From positions 1 to 64,000 of the forward strand of contig NZ_MSPW01000009.1 of NCBI RefSeq assembly GCF_001955655.1: a DNA stretch of 64,000 nucleotides, given 5' to 3'. The stretch is from Viridibacillus arenosi. Its GTDB lineage: Bacteria > Bacillota > Bacilli > Bacillales_A > Planococcaceae. The translations under genes and the position numbers were made by a program. The first letter of the stretch is position 1; every line of letters begins with the position of its first letter. Under the pieces are notes generated by a model. That model was not told where the DNA came from and made no database searches. It saw only the letters and a program-made list of their open reading frames with translations. This document shows, piece by piece, positions 34,515-41,544 of this stretch.

Positions 34515-35075
34515 TTAATCTGTTGTAGTACCGTATGGTTCAATATCTTTGATCGATTTTCCTTGCTCTTCTAAATCACGAATGCGGTGTGCAAGACGTG
34601 ATGCAGCAGAGGCAGCAATGCTTCCTACTAAATCATCTAGGAATGTATGAACACCTTCACCCGCTTTTGTATCAAGTTGCTGTATTATTCCGATTTTCTG
34701 TTTATCTAAATGTCCAAAAGTTGTTACAGCAATACTACCGTAAGTAAATACTGCTCCTAAAGCAATTGTCTCATCAACTCCAAATAATCCTTCATCGGAT
34801 TCAACTAATTGTTGTAGTGGCGCTGACAGTAACTTTTTCTCTGCTAATTCATCTAGCTCAATCCCTACTAAAATTGCATGTTGAATTTCACGTTTATAAA
34901 GTACTTTATCAACCGATTCAATACAATGATCTAGAGATAGTCCTTCATTATATGCAAATTGCATTTCATACACAATTTCCGCGATATCCTTTAATGTTAC
35001 ACCGCGACGTTCTAAAGCATCGCGTGCCGCTTTAGCGACTACTTCAGATGAAACTTGAAGTTTTTTGTTATACAT
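34515..35075 (-). CDS. Phosphatidylglycerophosphatase A family protein (YutG-like)
   Basis: 186 residues. The PgpA-family pattern of Bacillus YutG is clear: an N-terminal helical part with ARDALERRGVTLKDIAEIVYEMQ, then ESDEGLFGVDETIALGAVFTYGSIAVTTFGHLDKQKIGII and AGEGVHTFLDDLVGSIAASAASRLAHR, containing conserved Asp and His. PgpA enzymes dephosphorylate phosphatidylglycerophosphate, though the Bacillus YutG branch lacks membrane helices and its role is less certain. The ATG at 35075 follows GGATGAGTC. Single gene with its own terminator. Confidence 0.88.
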   Translation of the reverse strand: MYNKKLQVSSEVVAKAARDALERRGVTLKDIAEIVYEMQFAYNEGLSLDHCIESVDKVLYKREIQHAILVGIELDELAEKKLLSAPLQQLVESDEGLFGVDETIALGAVFTYGSIAVTTFGHLDKQKIGIIQQLDTKAGEGVHTFLDDLVGSIAASAASRLAHRIRDLEEQGKSIKDIEPYGTTTD

Positions 35076-35179
35076 GACTCATCCTCATTTCCAAATTAAT
35101 AGTCCTTTATTATTACTATTATACCTTTACTTTCTTATATGTTACAATTTCCGTACAGAAAACTGAAGGAGTGACGGCT

Positions 35180-35902
35180 TTGAATCGTGGCACAATCACA
35201 GATATAGATTTTTTCAGTGAATCCTTACAAGAGGACATTCATCTATTAATTTACTTACCTGCAAGCTATTCACCACTTTATAAATACTCAGTGTTAATCG
35301 CATCTGATGGCAAAGATTATTTCCAACTCGGTCGAATCTCACGAGTAGTAGATGACTATTTGGAGCAAGGCGATATCGAAAATTTAATAATTGTAGGTGT
35401 ACCTTATAAAAATGTTGAGGATCGACGACAAAAATATTTGCCAAATGGAGAGAAGCATCAAGCTTACTTACGCTTTTTAGCACATGAACTTGTTCCTTAT
35501 ATAGACGAGCATTACTCTACATATCAAATGGGGATGGGTCGAGCGTTGATTGGAGATTCGCAGGCTGCGACAGTATCTTTACTAGCAGCCATCCAATATC
35601 CGAATATATTTGGTAAAGTATTAATGCAGTCACCTCTAGTAAATGATAATGTTTTAGAAAAAGTGCAACAGGTACAAGATGTTCATGCTTTTTCAATCTA
35701 TCACGTTATTGGTACAAAAGAACATGAAGTAGTAACTATGGATAAGAGTATAAAAGATTTCCTTACTCCTAATCGTGCATTACATGAGTTGATAGTCAAC
35801 AAAGGCTTTTCTACTTTCTACGATGAATTCGAAGGAAATCACTCGTGGAAGTTTTGGCAACCTGACTTAAAACGTGTCATAAAACAAAACTTTAGTATTT
35901 AA
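35180..35902 (+). CDS. yjcH: Esterase-like alpha/beta hydrolase (YjcH-like)
   Basis: 240 residues from TTG 35180, eight bases after GAAGGAG; a GTG at 35171 overlaps that site. The D-type esterase fold is apparent: LIYLPASYSPLYKYSVLIASDGKDYF, then the nucleophile region ALIGDSQAATVSLLAAIQYPNIFG with Ser in GDSQAA (family usually GxSxGG), and H in FEGNHSWKFWQPDL near the C-terminus. It is followed in the same direction by yjcG and yjcF homologues, an order I recall from B. subtilis (yjcF-G-H). Substrate unknown. Confidence 0.88.
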   Translation: MNRGTITDIDFFSESLQEDIHLLIYLPASYSPLYKYSVLIASDGKDYFQLGRISRVVDDYLEQGDIENLIIVGVPYKNVEDRRQKYLPNGEKHQAYLRFLAHELVPYIDEHYSTYQMGMGRALIGDSQAATVSLLAAIQYPNIFGKVLMQSPLVNDNVLEKVQQVQDVHAFSIYHVIGTKEHEVVTMDKSIKDFLTPNRALHELIVNKGFSTFYDEFEGNHSWKFWQPDLKRVIKQNFSI

Positions 35903-35989
35903 CATGTATTTCACAATGAATATTAACTTTTTTCTGTTATACTGAAAATTAAGAAAAGCTATATAAAACTACTTAGGGGGTACGGAATT

Positions 35990-36505
35990 ATGAAATACGG
36001 TATTGTTGCATTTCCATCTAAGAAATTACAAGATTTTGCGAATTCATATAGAAAAAGATATGACACGCATTTCTCTAAAATCACACCTCATATTACTTTA
36101 AAAAGTGCTTTTGAAGTAGATGACTCAAAAGTGAACGAAGTTACTAATATGCTCCAAGAAATTAGTAAACAATTTAAACCGCTTTCAATTCACGTATCAA
36201 AAGTAAGTTCATTTGCGCCAGTGAACAATGCTATCTATCTAAAAGTAGAAGCAACAGAACAGCTTCAAAAATTACATGATACATTGCATGCTACTTCATT
36301 CGGACAAGAACCAGAATATAAATTTGTTCCGCATATTACTATTGCACAAGATATGTCCTCAGGTGAGCATGATGATATTTATGGTCAGCTACGCATGACA
36401 GATGTTCATTCCGAAGAAGTTATTGATCGTATTCATTTACTTTATCAATTAGAAGACGGTTCTTGGACGGTACACGAAACGTTCCGACTGTCTGGAGCTG
36501 AGTAA
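35990..36505 (+). CDS. yjcG: 2H phosphoesterase-family protein (2'-5' RNA ligase-like, YjcG)
   Basis: 171 residues. Two histidine motifs of the 2H family are visible: HITLKS (about 36-41, TPHITLKSA) and HITIAQDM (about 116-123, VPHITIAQD). KYGIVAFPSKKLQDFANSYRKRYD is the family N-terminus. It would hydrolyse or transfer 2'-5' or cyclic phosphodiesters; B. subtilis YjcG is structurally known but its substrate is not settled. AGGGGG precedes the ATG. The next gene starts three bases after its stop. Confidence 0.92.
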   Translation: MKYGIVAFPSKKLQDFANSYRKRYDTHFSKITPHITLKSAFEVDDSKVNEVTNMLQEISKQFKPLSIHVSKVSSFAPVNNAIYLKVEATEQLQKLHDTLHATSFGQEPEYKFVPHITIAQDMSSGEHDDIYGQLRMTDVHSEEVIDRIHLLYQLEDGSWTVHETFRLSGAE

Positions 36506-36508
36506 TTA

Positions 36509-36937
36509 TTGGTTTTTGCTAAAATTGCTGAGACAGAGAAAGAGTTACGAGATGCTTTCTTTGTTCGGGAGGAAGTCTTTGTTAAAGAGCAAGGTGTTCC
36601 TCTTCCTTTAGAAAAAGATGAATACGACAAAGAAGCAACACATTTCGTAGCATACAATGGCGAAGAACCGATTGCAGCAGGCAGAGTAAGAATTGTTGAC
36701 GGTAATATCGCTAAAGTTGACCGTGTTTGTGTATTACCTGATTTTCGAAGAAAGCAAATCGGTGTTTTAATGATGACACACTTAGAGAAATACGCTAAGA
36801 GTCATCAATTAGCAAAAGTGAAATTAAATGCCCAAACTCACGCTATTCCTTTCTACGAAAAACAAAATTATATTATTACATCACCTGAATTTTTGGATTC
36901 TGGTATTCCATATCGCGCAATGGAAAAGGAATTCTAA
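36509..36937 (+). CDS. yjcF: GNAT-family acetyltransferase (YjcF-like)
   Basis: 142 residues from a TTG three bases after the yjcG stop; GGAG at 36494-36497 inside yjcG serves as ribosome site. ElaA/YjcF-type GNAT: ELRDAFFVREEVFVKEQGVPL, THFVAYNGEEPIAAGRVRI, KVDRVCVLPDFRRKQIGVLMM (acetyl-CoA loop R-R-K-Q-I-G), then KLNAQTHAIPFYEKQNY. Operon with yjcG. Substrate unknown. Confidence 0.92.
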   Translation: MVFAKIAETEKELRDAFFVREEVFVKEQGVPLPLEKDEYDKEATHFVAYNGEEPIAAGRVRIVDGNIAKVDRVCVLPDFRRKQIGVLMMTHLEKYAKSHQLAKVKLNAQTHAIPFYEKQNYIITSPEFLDSGIPYRAMEKEF

Positions 36938-36941
36938 TAAT

Positions 36942-36990
36942 AAGTTGCTAAAATGCTGACCAATCGGCGTTTTAGCAGCTTTTTTATTTT
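36942..36990 (+). terminator. Terminator of yjcHGF
   Basis: AAG-TT-GCTAAAATGC pairs with GCGTTTTAGC-AG-CTT, followed by TTTTTTATTTT. It is five bases after the yjcF stop. Confidence 0.85.
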
Positions 36991-37031
36991 ATCAATAAAT
37001 ATTTTTAGCTTTTTTTCATTTATTCTACAGC

Positions 37032-37086
37032 AAAAAAAGCCAACCACGGTTGATTGTAAACTCAACCATGGATTGGCTCCTTTTTA
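37032..37086. terminator. Second strong hairpin, 5' to the convergent gene end
   Basis: AGCCAA/TTGGCT outer (37038-37043, 37073-37078) and GGTTGA/TCAACC inner stems, A run left and TTTTTATT right. It can act both ways between yjcF and the minus-strand gene ending at 37126. Confidence 0.75.
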
Positions 37087-37125
37087 TTATTCGAAGTACC
37101 GTATGATAATCGTCTATAGTATTTT

Positions 37126-37428
37126 TCAAACATATTTACTATAATATTTACCTCTATCAGTAACCTTTAGTTCAAATTTTGATAACTCTGCTGGGTTAGG
37201 ATGGATGAATTGTTGATGAACTTGAAGGGAGTTCCCACGATTTTTGTTTTTTTCATGGTTCAATTGCATTTCAGTAAGTTCAGCACGCATATCAAGCTCT
37301 CGTTCAAAATGAGATTGCTTTTTTACTTTTGCAACTGCATTAACATGAGCATAATTATATGCTTTCATGTTAATACGTTCTGCATATTGCATTGCTTGAA
37401 ATGGCTGAACTGGTAGAATGTAGCCCAT
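37126..37428 (-). CDS. Conserved hypothetical protein, possibly sporulation-associated
   Basis: 100 residues from ATG 37428, eight bases after AGGAGG. It starts MGYILPVQPFQAMQYAERI and is rich in N, H, K and Q; no membrane helix, no known domain that I can name. Central helix has KKQSHFERELDMRAELTEMQLNHEKNKNRG. It sits just downstream of spoVIF on the same strand, among sporulation genes, so a role in spore formation is a guess from context only. Confidence 0.7.
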   Translation of the reverse strand: MGYILPVQPFQAMQYAERINMKAYNYAHVNAVAKVKKQSHFERELDMRAELTEMQLNHEKNKNRGNSLQVHQQFIHPNPAELSKFELKVTDRGKYYSKYV

Positions 37429-37513
37429 CACAATTTCCTCCTATACTATCACTTTTCCTGCAAAGACATATTTTCGATTAAAGTTAGTATATTACTGAGA
37501 ATATTATTTTATG

Positions 37514-37759
37514 CTATAACATTTTTTGGATTTTATTTAAATCTAAAGATTTACCATCTTTTAAGATAGATGCGACGATTTTTTCTTCTAGCTCTTTTGT
37601 TACTGGTTTATTTGCTAGTTGAGATACTTTACGAATAATTTGTCGAATCTGGCGTTCGTCTTGAAAATCTGCATATTGAATAGCATTTGCTAATGCAAGT
37701 ACATCTTCCATTGGTACGCCCGTTTTTCCTTCTATTTTTCGAAAGAATGAGCTTTGCAT
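37514..37759 (-). CDS. spoVIF: Stage VI sporulation protein F
   Basis: 81 residues, close to B. subtilis SpoVIF (YjcC). The segment FRKIEGKTGVPMEDVLALANAIQYADFQDERQIRQIIRKVSQLANKPV is highly typical. SpoVIF is a mother-cell protein needed late for proper coat assembly and spore resistance, helping GerE-dependent steps. AAAGGGGGG precedes the ATG. A YjcZ-type peptide gene is 15 bp upstream on the same strand, probably one operon. Confidence 0.92.
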   Translation of the reverse strand: MQSSFFRKIEGKTGVPMEDVLALANAIQYADFQDERQIRQIIRKVSQLANKPVTKELEEKIVASILKDGKSLDLNKIQKML

Positions 37760-37774
37760 TTAAGTCCCCCCTTT

Positions 37775-37933
37775 TTAACCCATAAAGCTTGCGCCAACAA
37801 TAATCAACAAGATGAATAGAACAACGATTAGAATAAATGTTGAACCATTGCCGCTATTGCCGCCATAGTAGCATTCGTTTCCGCCGCCGTAGCCACCGCC
37901 GTAGCCGTAACCATAACCTGAGAATCCAGACAT
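37775..37933 (-). CDS. YjcZ-family small sporulation peptide
   Basis: 52 residues: a Gly/Tyr-rich N-terminus (repeats of GYG, then [14 protein letters not shown]), followed by one hydrophobic helix [20 protein letters not shown]. This is the YjcZ/YjcM-type tail of small spore-associated membrane peptides. A very strong ribosome site (AGAGGAGGG) precedes the ATG. Upstream at 37959-37967 is CATACAATA, which fits the sigma-K -10 consensus CATAnnnTA, though no good -35 is evident. It is too short for many gene callers. Confidence 0.85.
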   Translation of the reverse strand: MSGFSGYGYGYGGGYGGGNECYYGGNSGNGSTFILIVVLFILLIIVGASFMG

Positions 37934-37999
37934 AAGAAATCCCTCCTCTCTCTCACCGTATTGTATGCAACGGTTTACAGAAAGAAGAGGGCGTTTGAA

Positions 38000-38365
38000 C
38001 TAGTCGATATTTCCTTTTGATCGAAAAATTAAAGCTCCTATAAATCCAAATATGATGGCCGCACTAATACCCGAACTTGTCACTTCAAACATACCCGTTA
38101 AAACTCCTATCCAACCATGCCTTTCAACTTCTGCTAAAGCACCGTGTGTTAGAGAGTTACCAAAAGACGTAATAGGGATTGTTGCGCCTGCACCAGCAAA
38201 ATCAATAAGTGGCTCATATAAGCCAAAGCCATCTAAGATTGCACCTGTGACAACAAGTATGGACAATGTATGTGCAGGTGTTAATTTACCGACATCCATC
38301 AGCAGTTGACCAATTACACAAATCAATCCGCCAACAATAAATGCGATTATAAAAGAAGTAAACAT
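38000..38365 (-). CDS. spoVAE: Stage V sporulation protein AE
   Basis: 121 residues with about three or four helices and glycine-rich segments FIVGGLICVIGQLLMD, GAGATIPITSFGNSLTHGA and EVERHGWIGVLTGMFEVTSSG. This matches SpoVAE(b), a membrane part of the SpoVA channel that brings calcium dipicolinate into the forespore and releases it in germination. It is the last gene of the yhcN-like/spoVAC/spoVAD/spoVAE operon, ten bases after spoVAD. Confidence 0.93.
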   Translation of the reverse strand: MFTSFIIAFIVGGLICVIGQLLMDVGKLTPAHTLSILVVTGAILDGFGLYEPLIDFAGAGATIPITSFGNSLTHGALAEVERHGWIGVLTGMFEVTSSGISAAIIFGFIGALIFRSKGNID

Positions 38366-38374
38366 TTTATTCCC

Positions 38375-39385
38375 TCATTTCATCGTTACTTCGATTGCAT
38401 GTGCAACGGTTGGAATCGATTGATTTTGTTGCACAGATAACGGAGACAAGAGAGCGCCTGTTGCTACTAACAGTACTCGCTTCATCCGTCCGCTTTTTAG
38501 TTCTGCTAGTATTTCGCTAAAAAAAACAGACGCGGAGCACCCTGCTCCACTTGCACCAGCTAAAAACAATGGATTATCTCCGTAATACTCAGCTCCGCCA
38601 TCGCGAACTGTTTCTAACTGTTTTGTCGTAAATCCAGCTTGCCTTAACATTTCTTTTAAAATAGGCAAGCCCACTTTTCCAAGATCACCTGTCATAATAA
38701 CATCGTAATCTTGTACAGTTTGACCTCTACCTTTTAAATGTTGTTTAATCGTTGAAAAAGCTGCTGGTGCCATTGCTGCCCCCATATGAAATGGATCTGA
38801 TTGTTGAAAATCCGCTACTTTTCCGAAAGTCGCAGCCTCAATGCATGGTTCTCCTTCTTGATGTTTACCAATAAGAACATAACCTGCAGCAGTTACAGTC
38901 CATTGTGCAGTTGCTGGTTTTTGACCTCCATAATCGACAGGATATCTGAATTGCCTTTCAATCGCATTATGCTGACTTGCAGCCCCAGCGATTGCATAAT
39001 GGCTACCACCTAGCTCCGTTAGTAAGCTAGCGATAATAACGGCTGAGGTTGATGTAGCACACGCTGAGTACATACCGATAAAAGGGCTTCCAATAGTAGC
39101 AGCAGCAAAATTCGTCGGCGTCATTTGATTGACTAAATCTCCACCTATAAAGAAATCTACTGCATCCTTAGTCAACTTCTTTTTTTGTAATGCGATTTGT
39201 GCAGCTTCTTCAATCAAATGTTGATGTCCTTGCTCATTTGTTTTTTGATCTGCCCTTTCATCATCTAGTACTAAATCGAAATTCCGAGCAAAAACACTTC
39301 TCTTCTCCAATGGCCCAACTACTACTCCGGCTGCTAAAATGGACGGCTTAGATGGAAAATAAATTACACCTTTATCCATCACCAT
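38375..39385 (-). CDS. spoVAD: Stage V sporulation protein AD
   Basis: 336 residues with the thiolase-like fold of SpoVAD, a cytosolic-face protein that binds dipicolinic acid within the SpoVA complex. Distinctive segments: GVIYFPSKPSILAAGVVVGPLE, GMYSACATSTSAVIIASLL around the position of a thiolase Cys, YPVDYGGQKPATAQWTVTAAG, and DVIMTGDLGKVG. Its start (39385, or ATG 39379) overlaps the end of spoVAC, so translation is coupled. Confidence 0.95.
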   Translation of the reverse strand: MVMDKGVIYFPSKPSILAAGVVVGPLEKRSVFARNFDLVLDDERADQKTNEQGHQHLIEEAAQIALQKKKLTKDAVDFFIGGDLVNQMTPTNFAAATIGSPFIGMYSACATSTSAVIIASLLTELGGSHYAIAGAASQHNAIERQFRYPVDYGGQKPATAQWTVTAAGYVLIGKHQEGEPCIEAATFGKVADFQQSDPFHMGAAMAPAAFSTIKQHLKGRGQTVQDYDVIMTGDLGKVGLPILKEMLRQAGFTTKQLETVRDGGAEYYGDNPLFLAGASGAGCSASVFFSEILAELKSGRMKRVLLVATGALLSPLSVQQNQSIPTVAHAIEVTMK

Positions 39386-39834
39386 TGAGTCACCCCAATC
39401 GTTACTAAAATTAATTTAACAAGTGCTACAAAAAAGGCAGATACAACTCCGAACACAATAACCGAACCTGCTAATTTGAAAATATTTCCACCTACTCCGA
39501 GCACTAAACCTTCTGTCTTATGTTCAATAGCTGCTGAAATAACTGCATTACCAAAGCCGGTAACTGGTACTGCTGACCCTGCTCCTCCAAATTGACCTAG
39601 CTTTTTATAAAGTCCAAATCCAGTCAGTAATAATGAAATGAATATCATTGTTGCTACCGTTGGATTACCTGCTGTACGCTCTGTAAAATCAAAATTCATA
39701 ATATAGAAAAAAGAAATGGCTTGTCCGATTACACAAATAATACCTCCAACTAAAAAAGCTTTTAGTAAATTTAATCCAATTGGCGTTTTAGGTGACAGTT
39801 TTGTTTGTAATTGCTCGTAATCTTTTTGATTCAT
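39379..39834 (-). CDS. spoVAC: Stage V sporulation protein AC
   Basis: 151 residues with four helices: LNLLKAFLVGGIICVIGQAIS, TVATMIFISLLLTGFGLY, GSAVPVTGFGNAVISAAIE and a last helix. It is the mechanosensitive-like membrane subunit of SpoVA. The ATG overlaps the stop of the upstream lipoprotein gene (TGATG). Only spoVAC, AD and AE are here; spoVAA, AB and AF are not adjacent, a common minimal arrangement. Confidence 0.95.
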   Translation of the reverse strand: MNQKDYEQLQTKLSPKTPIGLNLLKAFLVGGIICVIGQAISFFYIMNFDFTERTAGNPTVATMIFISLLLTGFGLYKKLGQFGGAGSAVPVTGFGNAVISAAIEHKTEGLVLGVGGNIFKLAGSVIVFGVVSAFFVALVKLILVTIGVTQW

Positions 39835-40256
39835 CAGGTTTCTTCCTTTGCAAGATCTTGTAATTTCTTAATTTTCTTTTTTAGTTCTTTTTCAGTTAAC
39901 TCTTTTTTCATAAGCTTTTGTGTTTCCCAAGATATTTTAAAGTCAGTACTAACAAGTACTTCTTTATCAGGAAATTCTTTTTCAAATTTCTTCTGTAAAC
40001 CTTCTTCGATTTTGGTTCGTTTTAATTTTGAAAAAGGTTTTATCTGCACACCCACTAAAATAACATCATCCACGAAGACCGCAGTACCTTTTTCAATCGA
40101 TTTTTCATCATTCAGAAGCTTTTCAATAGTCGATTGCGATCCATTATCCCCTGCTGCATGGTACGTGGCAAATTTCTCCTTCTGTTCTCCACTACAAGCG
40201 ACCATTAACTGAATACAACATATTAATAACAAAAACCTTAAAACGTTTCTCTTCAT
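39834..40256 (-). CDS. YhcN/YlaJ-family sporulation lipoprotein
   Basis: 140 residues from ATG 40256 (AAAGGTG upstream). Signal MKRNVLRFLLLICCIQLMVAC with lipobox Cys 21. The mature part contains a YhcN/YlaJ domain: KGTAVFVDDVILVGVQIKPF and LQKKFEKEFPDKEVLVSTDFK, then a Lys/Glu-rich tail. Such lipoproteins sit in the inner membrane of spores. First gene of the spoVA operon here, behind a sigma-G-like promoter. Confidence 0.9.
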   Translation of the reverse strand: MKRNVLRFLLLICCIQLMVACSGEQKEKFATYHAAGDNGSQSTIEKLLNDEKSIEKGTAVFVDDVILVGVQIKPFSKLKRTKIEEGLQKKFEKEFPDKEVLVSTDFKISWETQKLMKKELTEKELKKKIKKLQDLAKEET

Positions 40257-40279
40257 ATACTTCACCTTTTTTTAAAAAC

Positions 40280-40308
40280 AGTATGCGTTTATTTCGAAAA
40301 ATTATGCA
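40280..40308 (-). promoter_or_regulatory. Putative sigma-G/F promoter of the spoVA operon
   Basis: On the minus strand TGCATA (40303-40308) and CATACTG (40280-40286) are 16-17 bases apart, close to the forespore consensus (-35 GnATA, -10 CATnnTA). It lies about 25 bases before the lipoprotein start. Confidence 0.45.
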
Positions 40309-40386
40309 TAACTGAGGCAGTTGCCCTAGTTCATTTTCTAAAAAGACATATTGTATAAGGAGATTGAAAAGGGGGTGAAATTAAAA

Positions 40387-40905
40387 ATGGGATGCGGAAG
40401 AAATGATAATGCAGTAGGTCACAAAGTTTCAAAAGGATGTGTTTGCGACGTAGTACGCGCAATTAAAGACATTCAAGACCAAAACGTTGATGACGGTTGT
40501 GGCCCTTGCCCAACTAACTGTTTCCTAGAACCTCTTGGCGGATTAGTAAGCCCTGCACGAACACAAGCTAATACACGTGTATTTATGCTATTAAACAAAG
40601 ACGGTACTCCTTTTAAAGCGTTTTTCAGAACTAATGCTTCTGGCGATCATCACTGTTTCTCGGTCTTTTTCCGAGTAGAGGATATTTTCGACGGTTGCTG
40701 TGCTACTTTACGTGTATTAATTCCTTTAAAACACGGTAATCATGTAGCTGATTTGTTAACAGATTGCGGCAATGAAGTAGATTTATCAATGATTTGTAAA
40801 GTTGTAAATTGGGAAGCATCTACTAGCTGTGTTACTGTTGACTTAAATTGCTTCTGTGCAGTTCAATGTATAAAAGACGTCTTTTTAGAAGATGTATGCG
40901 ACTAA
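40387..40905 (+). CDS. CotZ/CotY-type spore coat (exosporium base) protein
   Basis: 172 residues from ATG 40387 (AAGGGGG upstream). It is cysteine-rich with the CotZ/ExsY pattern: VCDVVRAIKDIQDQNVDDGCGPCPTNCFLEPLG at the start, FSVFFRVEDIFDGCCATLRVLIPL in the middle and CVTVDLNCFCAVQCIKDVF at the end. Proteins of this family self-assemble into disulfide-linked two-dimensional lattices. CATATTGTA (40346-40354) just upstream fits a sigma-K -10 element. It is divergent from the spoVA operon. Confidence 0.93.
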   Translation: MGCGRNDNAVGHKVSKGCVCDVVRAIKDIQDQNVDDGCGPCPTNCFLEPLGGLVSPARTQANTRVFMLLNKDGTPFKAFFRTNASGDHHCFSVFFRVEDIFDGCCATLRVLIPLKHGNHVADLLTDCGNEVDLSMICKVVNWEASTSCVTVDLNCFCAVQCIKDVFLEDVCD

Positions 40906-40971
40906 TATCAAGTCAAAGGACTTTGCAGTAGTGTCTTTGTTTTAAAATGGATGATAGCAGTGTCAGGCAAT

Positions 40972-41010
40972 GAGCTCCAAAGTTAGGTAATCTAACTTTC
41001 GGGGCTTTTT
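40972..41010 (+). terminator. Terminator of the cotZ-like gene
   Basis: GAGC-CC-AAAGTTAG pairs with CTAACTTT-GG-GCTT, followed by T run. Confidence 0.85.
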
Positions 41011-41053
41011 GTGATATGTATCTTTATCTTATGCAGTTATGATTTATTTTTGC

Positions 41054-41084
41054 AAAAAAAAGCTATCCCTTTAAAGGGACAGCT
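41054..41084 (-). terminator. Terminator of the cotO-like gene
   Basis: AGCTGTCCCTTT pairs with AAAGGGATAGCT on the minus strand (41061-41084), then eight T. Confidence 0.85.
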
Positions 41085-41085
41085 G

Positions 41086-41496
41086 TTAAAATACTTTTCC
41101 TCGCCACTTAATTTCGACGAGTTCATTAATTTTCGTTGGATATACGACACCTGTGTAACTTTTCAAAATTACTTCATCTTGCATCACACGATCGACGACA
41201 CCTTCTATAATACGGCCATCTGATAAACTAAATTGCAATGGTTGATAAGCTTTCTGTTGAAACGGTGCAGATAAAAATATTAAACGCTCTGTTTTACGAC
41301 GAATTTCAGCATCTTCTATAACTGGTTCTATGGATTCTACTTGTTCCGTTGACTCTTCTACAACATCATCTACATCTACATCTACATCTACATCTACATC
41401 TTCAATAGCATCTTCCACAACAGAAGTACTATCACTATTAATATCAATAAAAAAAGCCGGGGGAGCTTTGATAAAAAGGAGTGGGCGATTCCCCAA
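41086..41496 (-). CDS. CotO-like spore coat protein
   Basis: 136 residues from TTG 41496 with AAAAAGGAT upstream. The N-terminal half is acidic and low-complexity with a run of Asp-Val repeats (five DV units, about 34-43). The C-terminal half contains LIFLSAPFQQKAYQPLQFSLSDGRIIEGVVDRVMQDEVILKSYTGVVYPTKINELVEIKW, which resembles the short C-terminal beta domain of CotO. It is shorter than B. subtilis CotO (about 227 residues, from memory). Its place beside a cotZ-type gene also matches B. subtilis order. CotO helps assemble the outer coat or exosporium. Confidence 0.7.
   Translation of the reverse strand: MGNRPLLFIKAPPAFFIDINSDSTSVVEDAIEDVDVDVDVDVDDVVEESTEQVESIEPVIEDAEIRRKTERLIFLSAPFQQKAYQPLQFSLSDGRIIEGVVDRVMQDEVILKSYTGVVYPTKINELVEIKWRGKVF
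41368..41401. repeat. Hexanucleotide tandem repeat inside the cotO-like gene
   Basis: The unit ATCTAC is repeated about five times on the plus strand, encoding Asp-Val repeats on the minus strand. A six-base unit keeps the reading frame when the copy number changes. Confidence 0.85.
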
Positions 41497-41544
41497 GGTA
41501 ACACATCCTTTTTTTCATATTGTATGCTCCTCCGGAAAATAAGT

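Noticed and set aside
39811-40212. 133-codon plus-strand ORF
   Set aside because: Shadow of the YhcN-like lipoprotein and spoVAC on the opposite strand; Cys/Ser/Phe-rich with no ribosome site.
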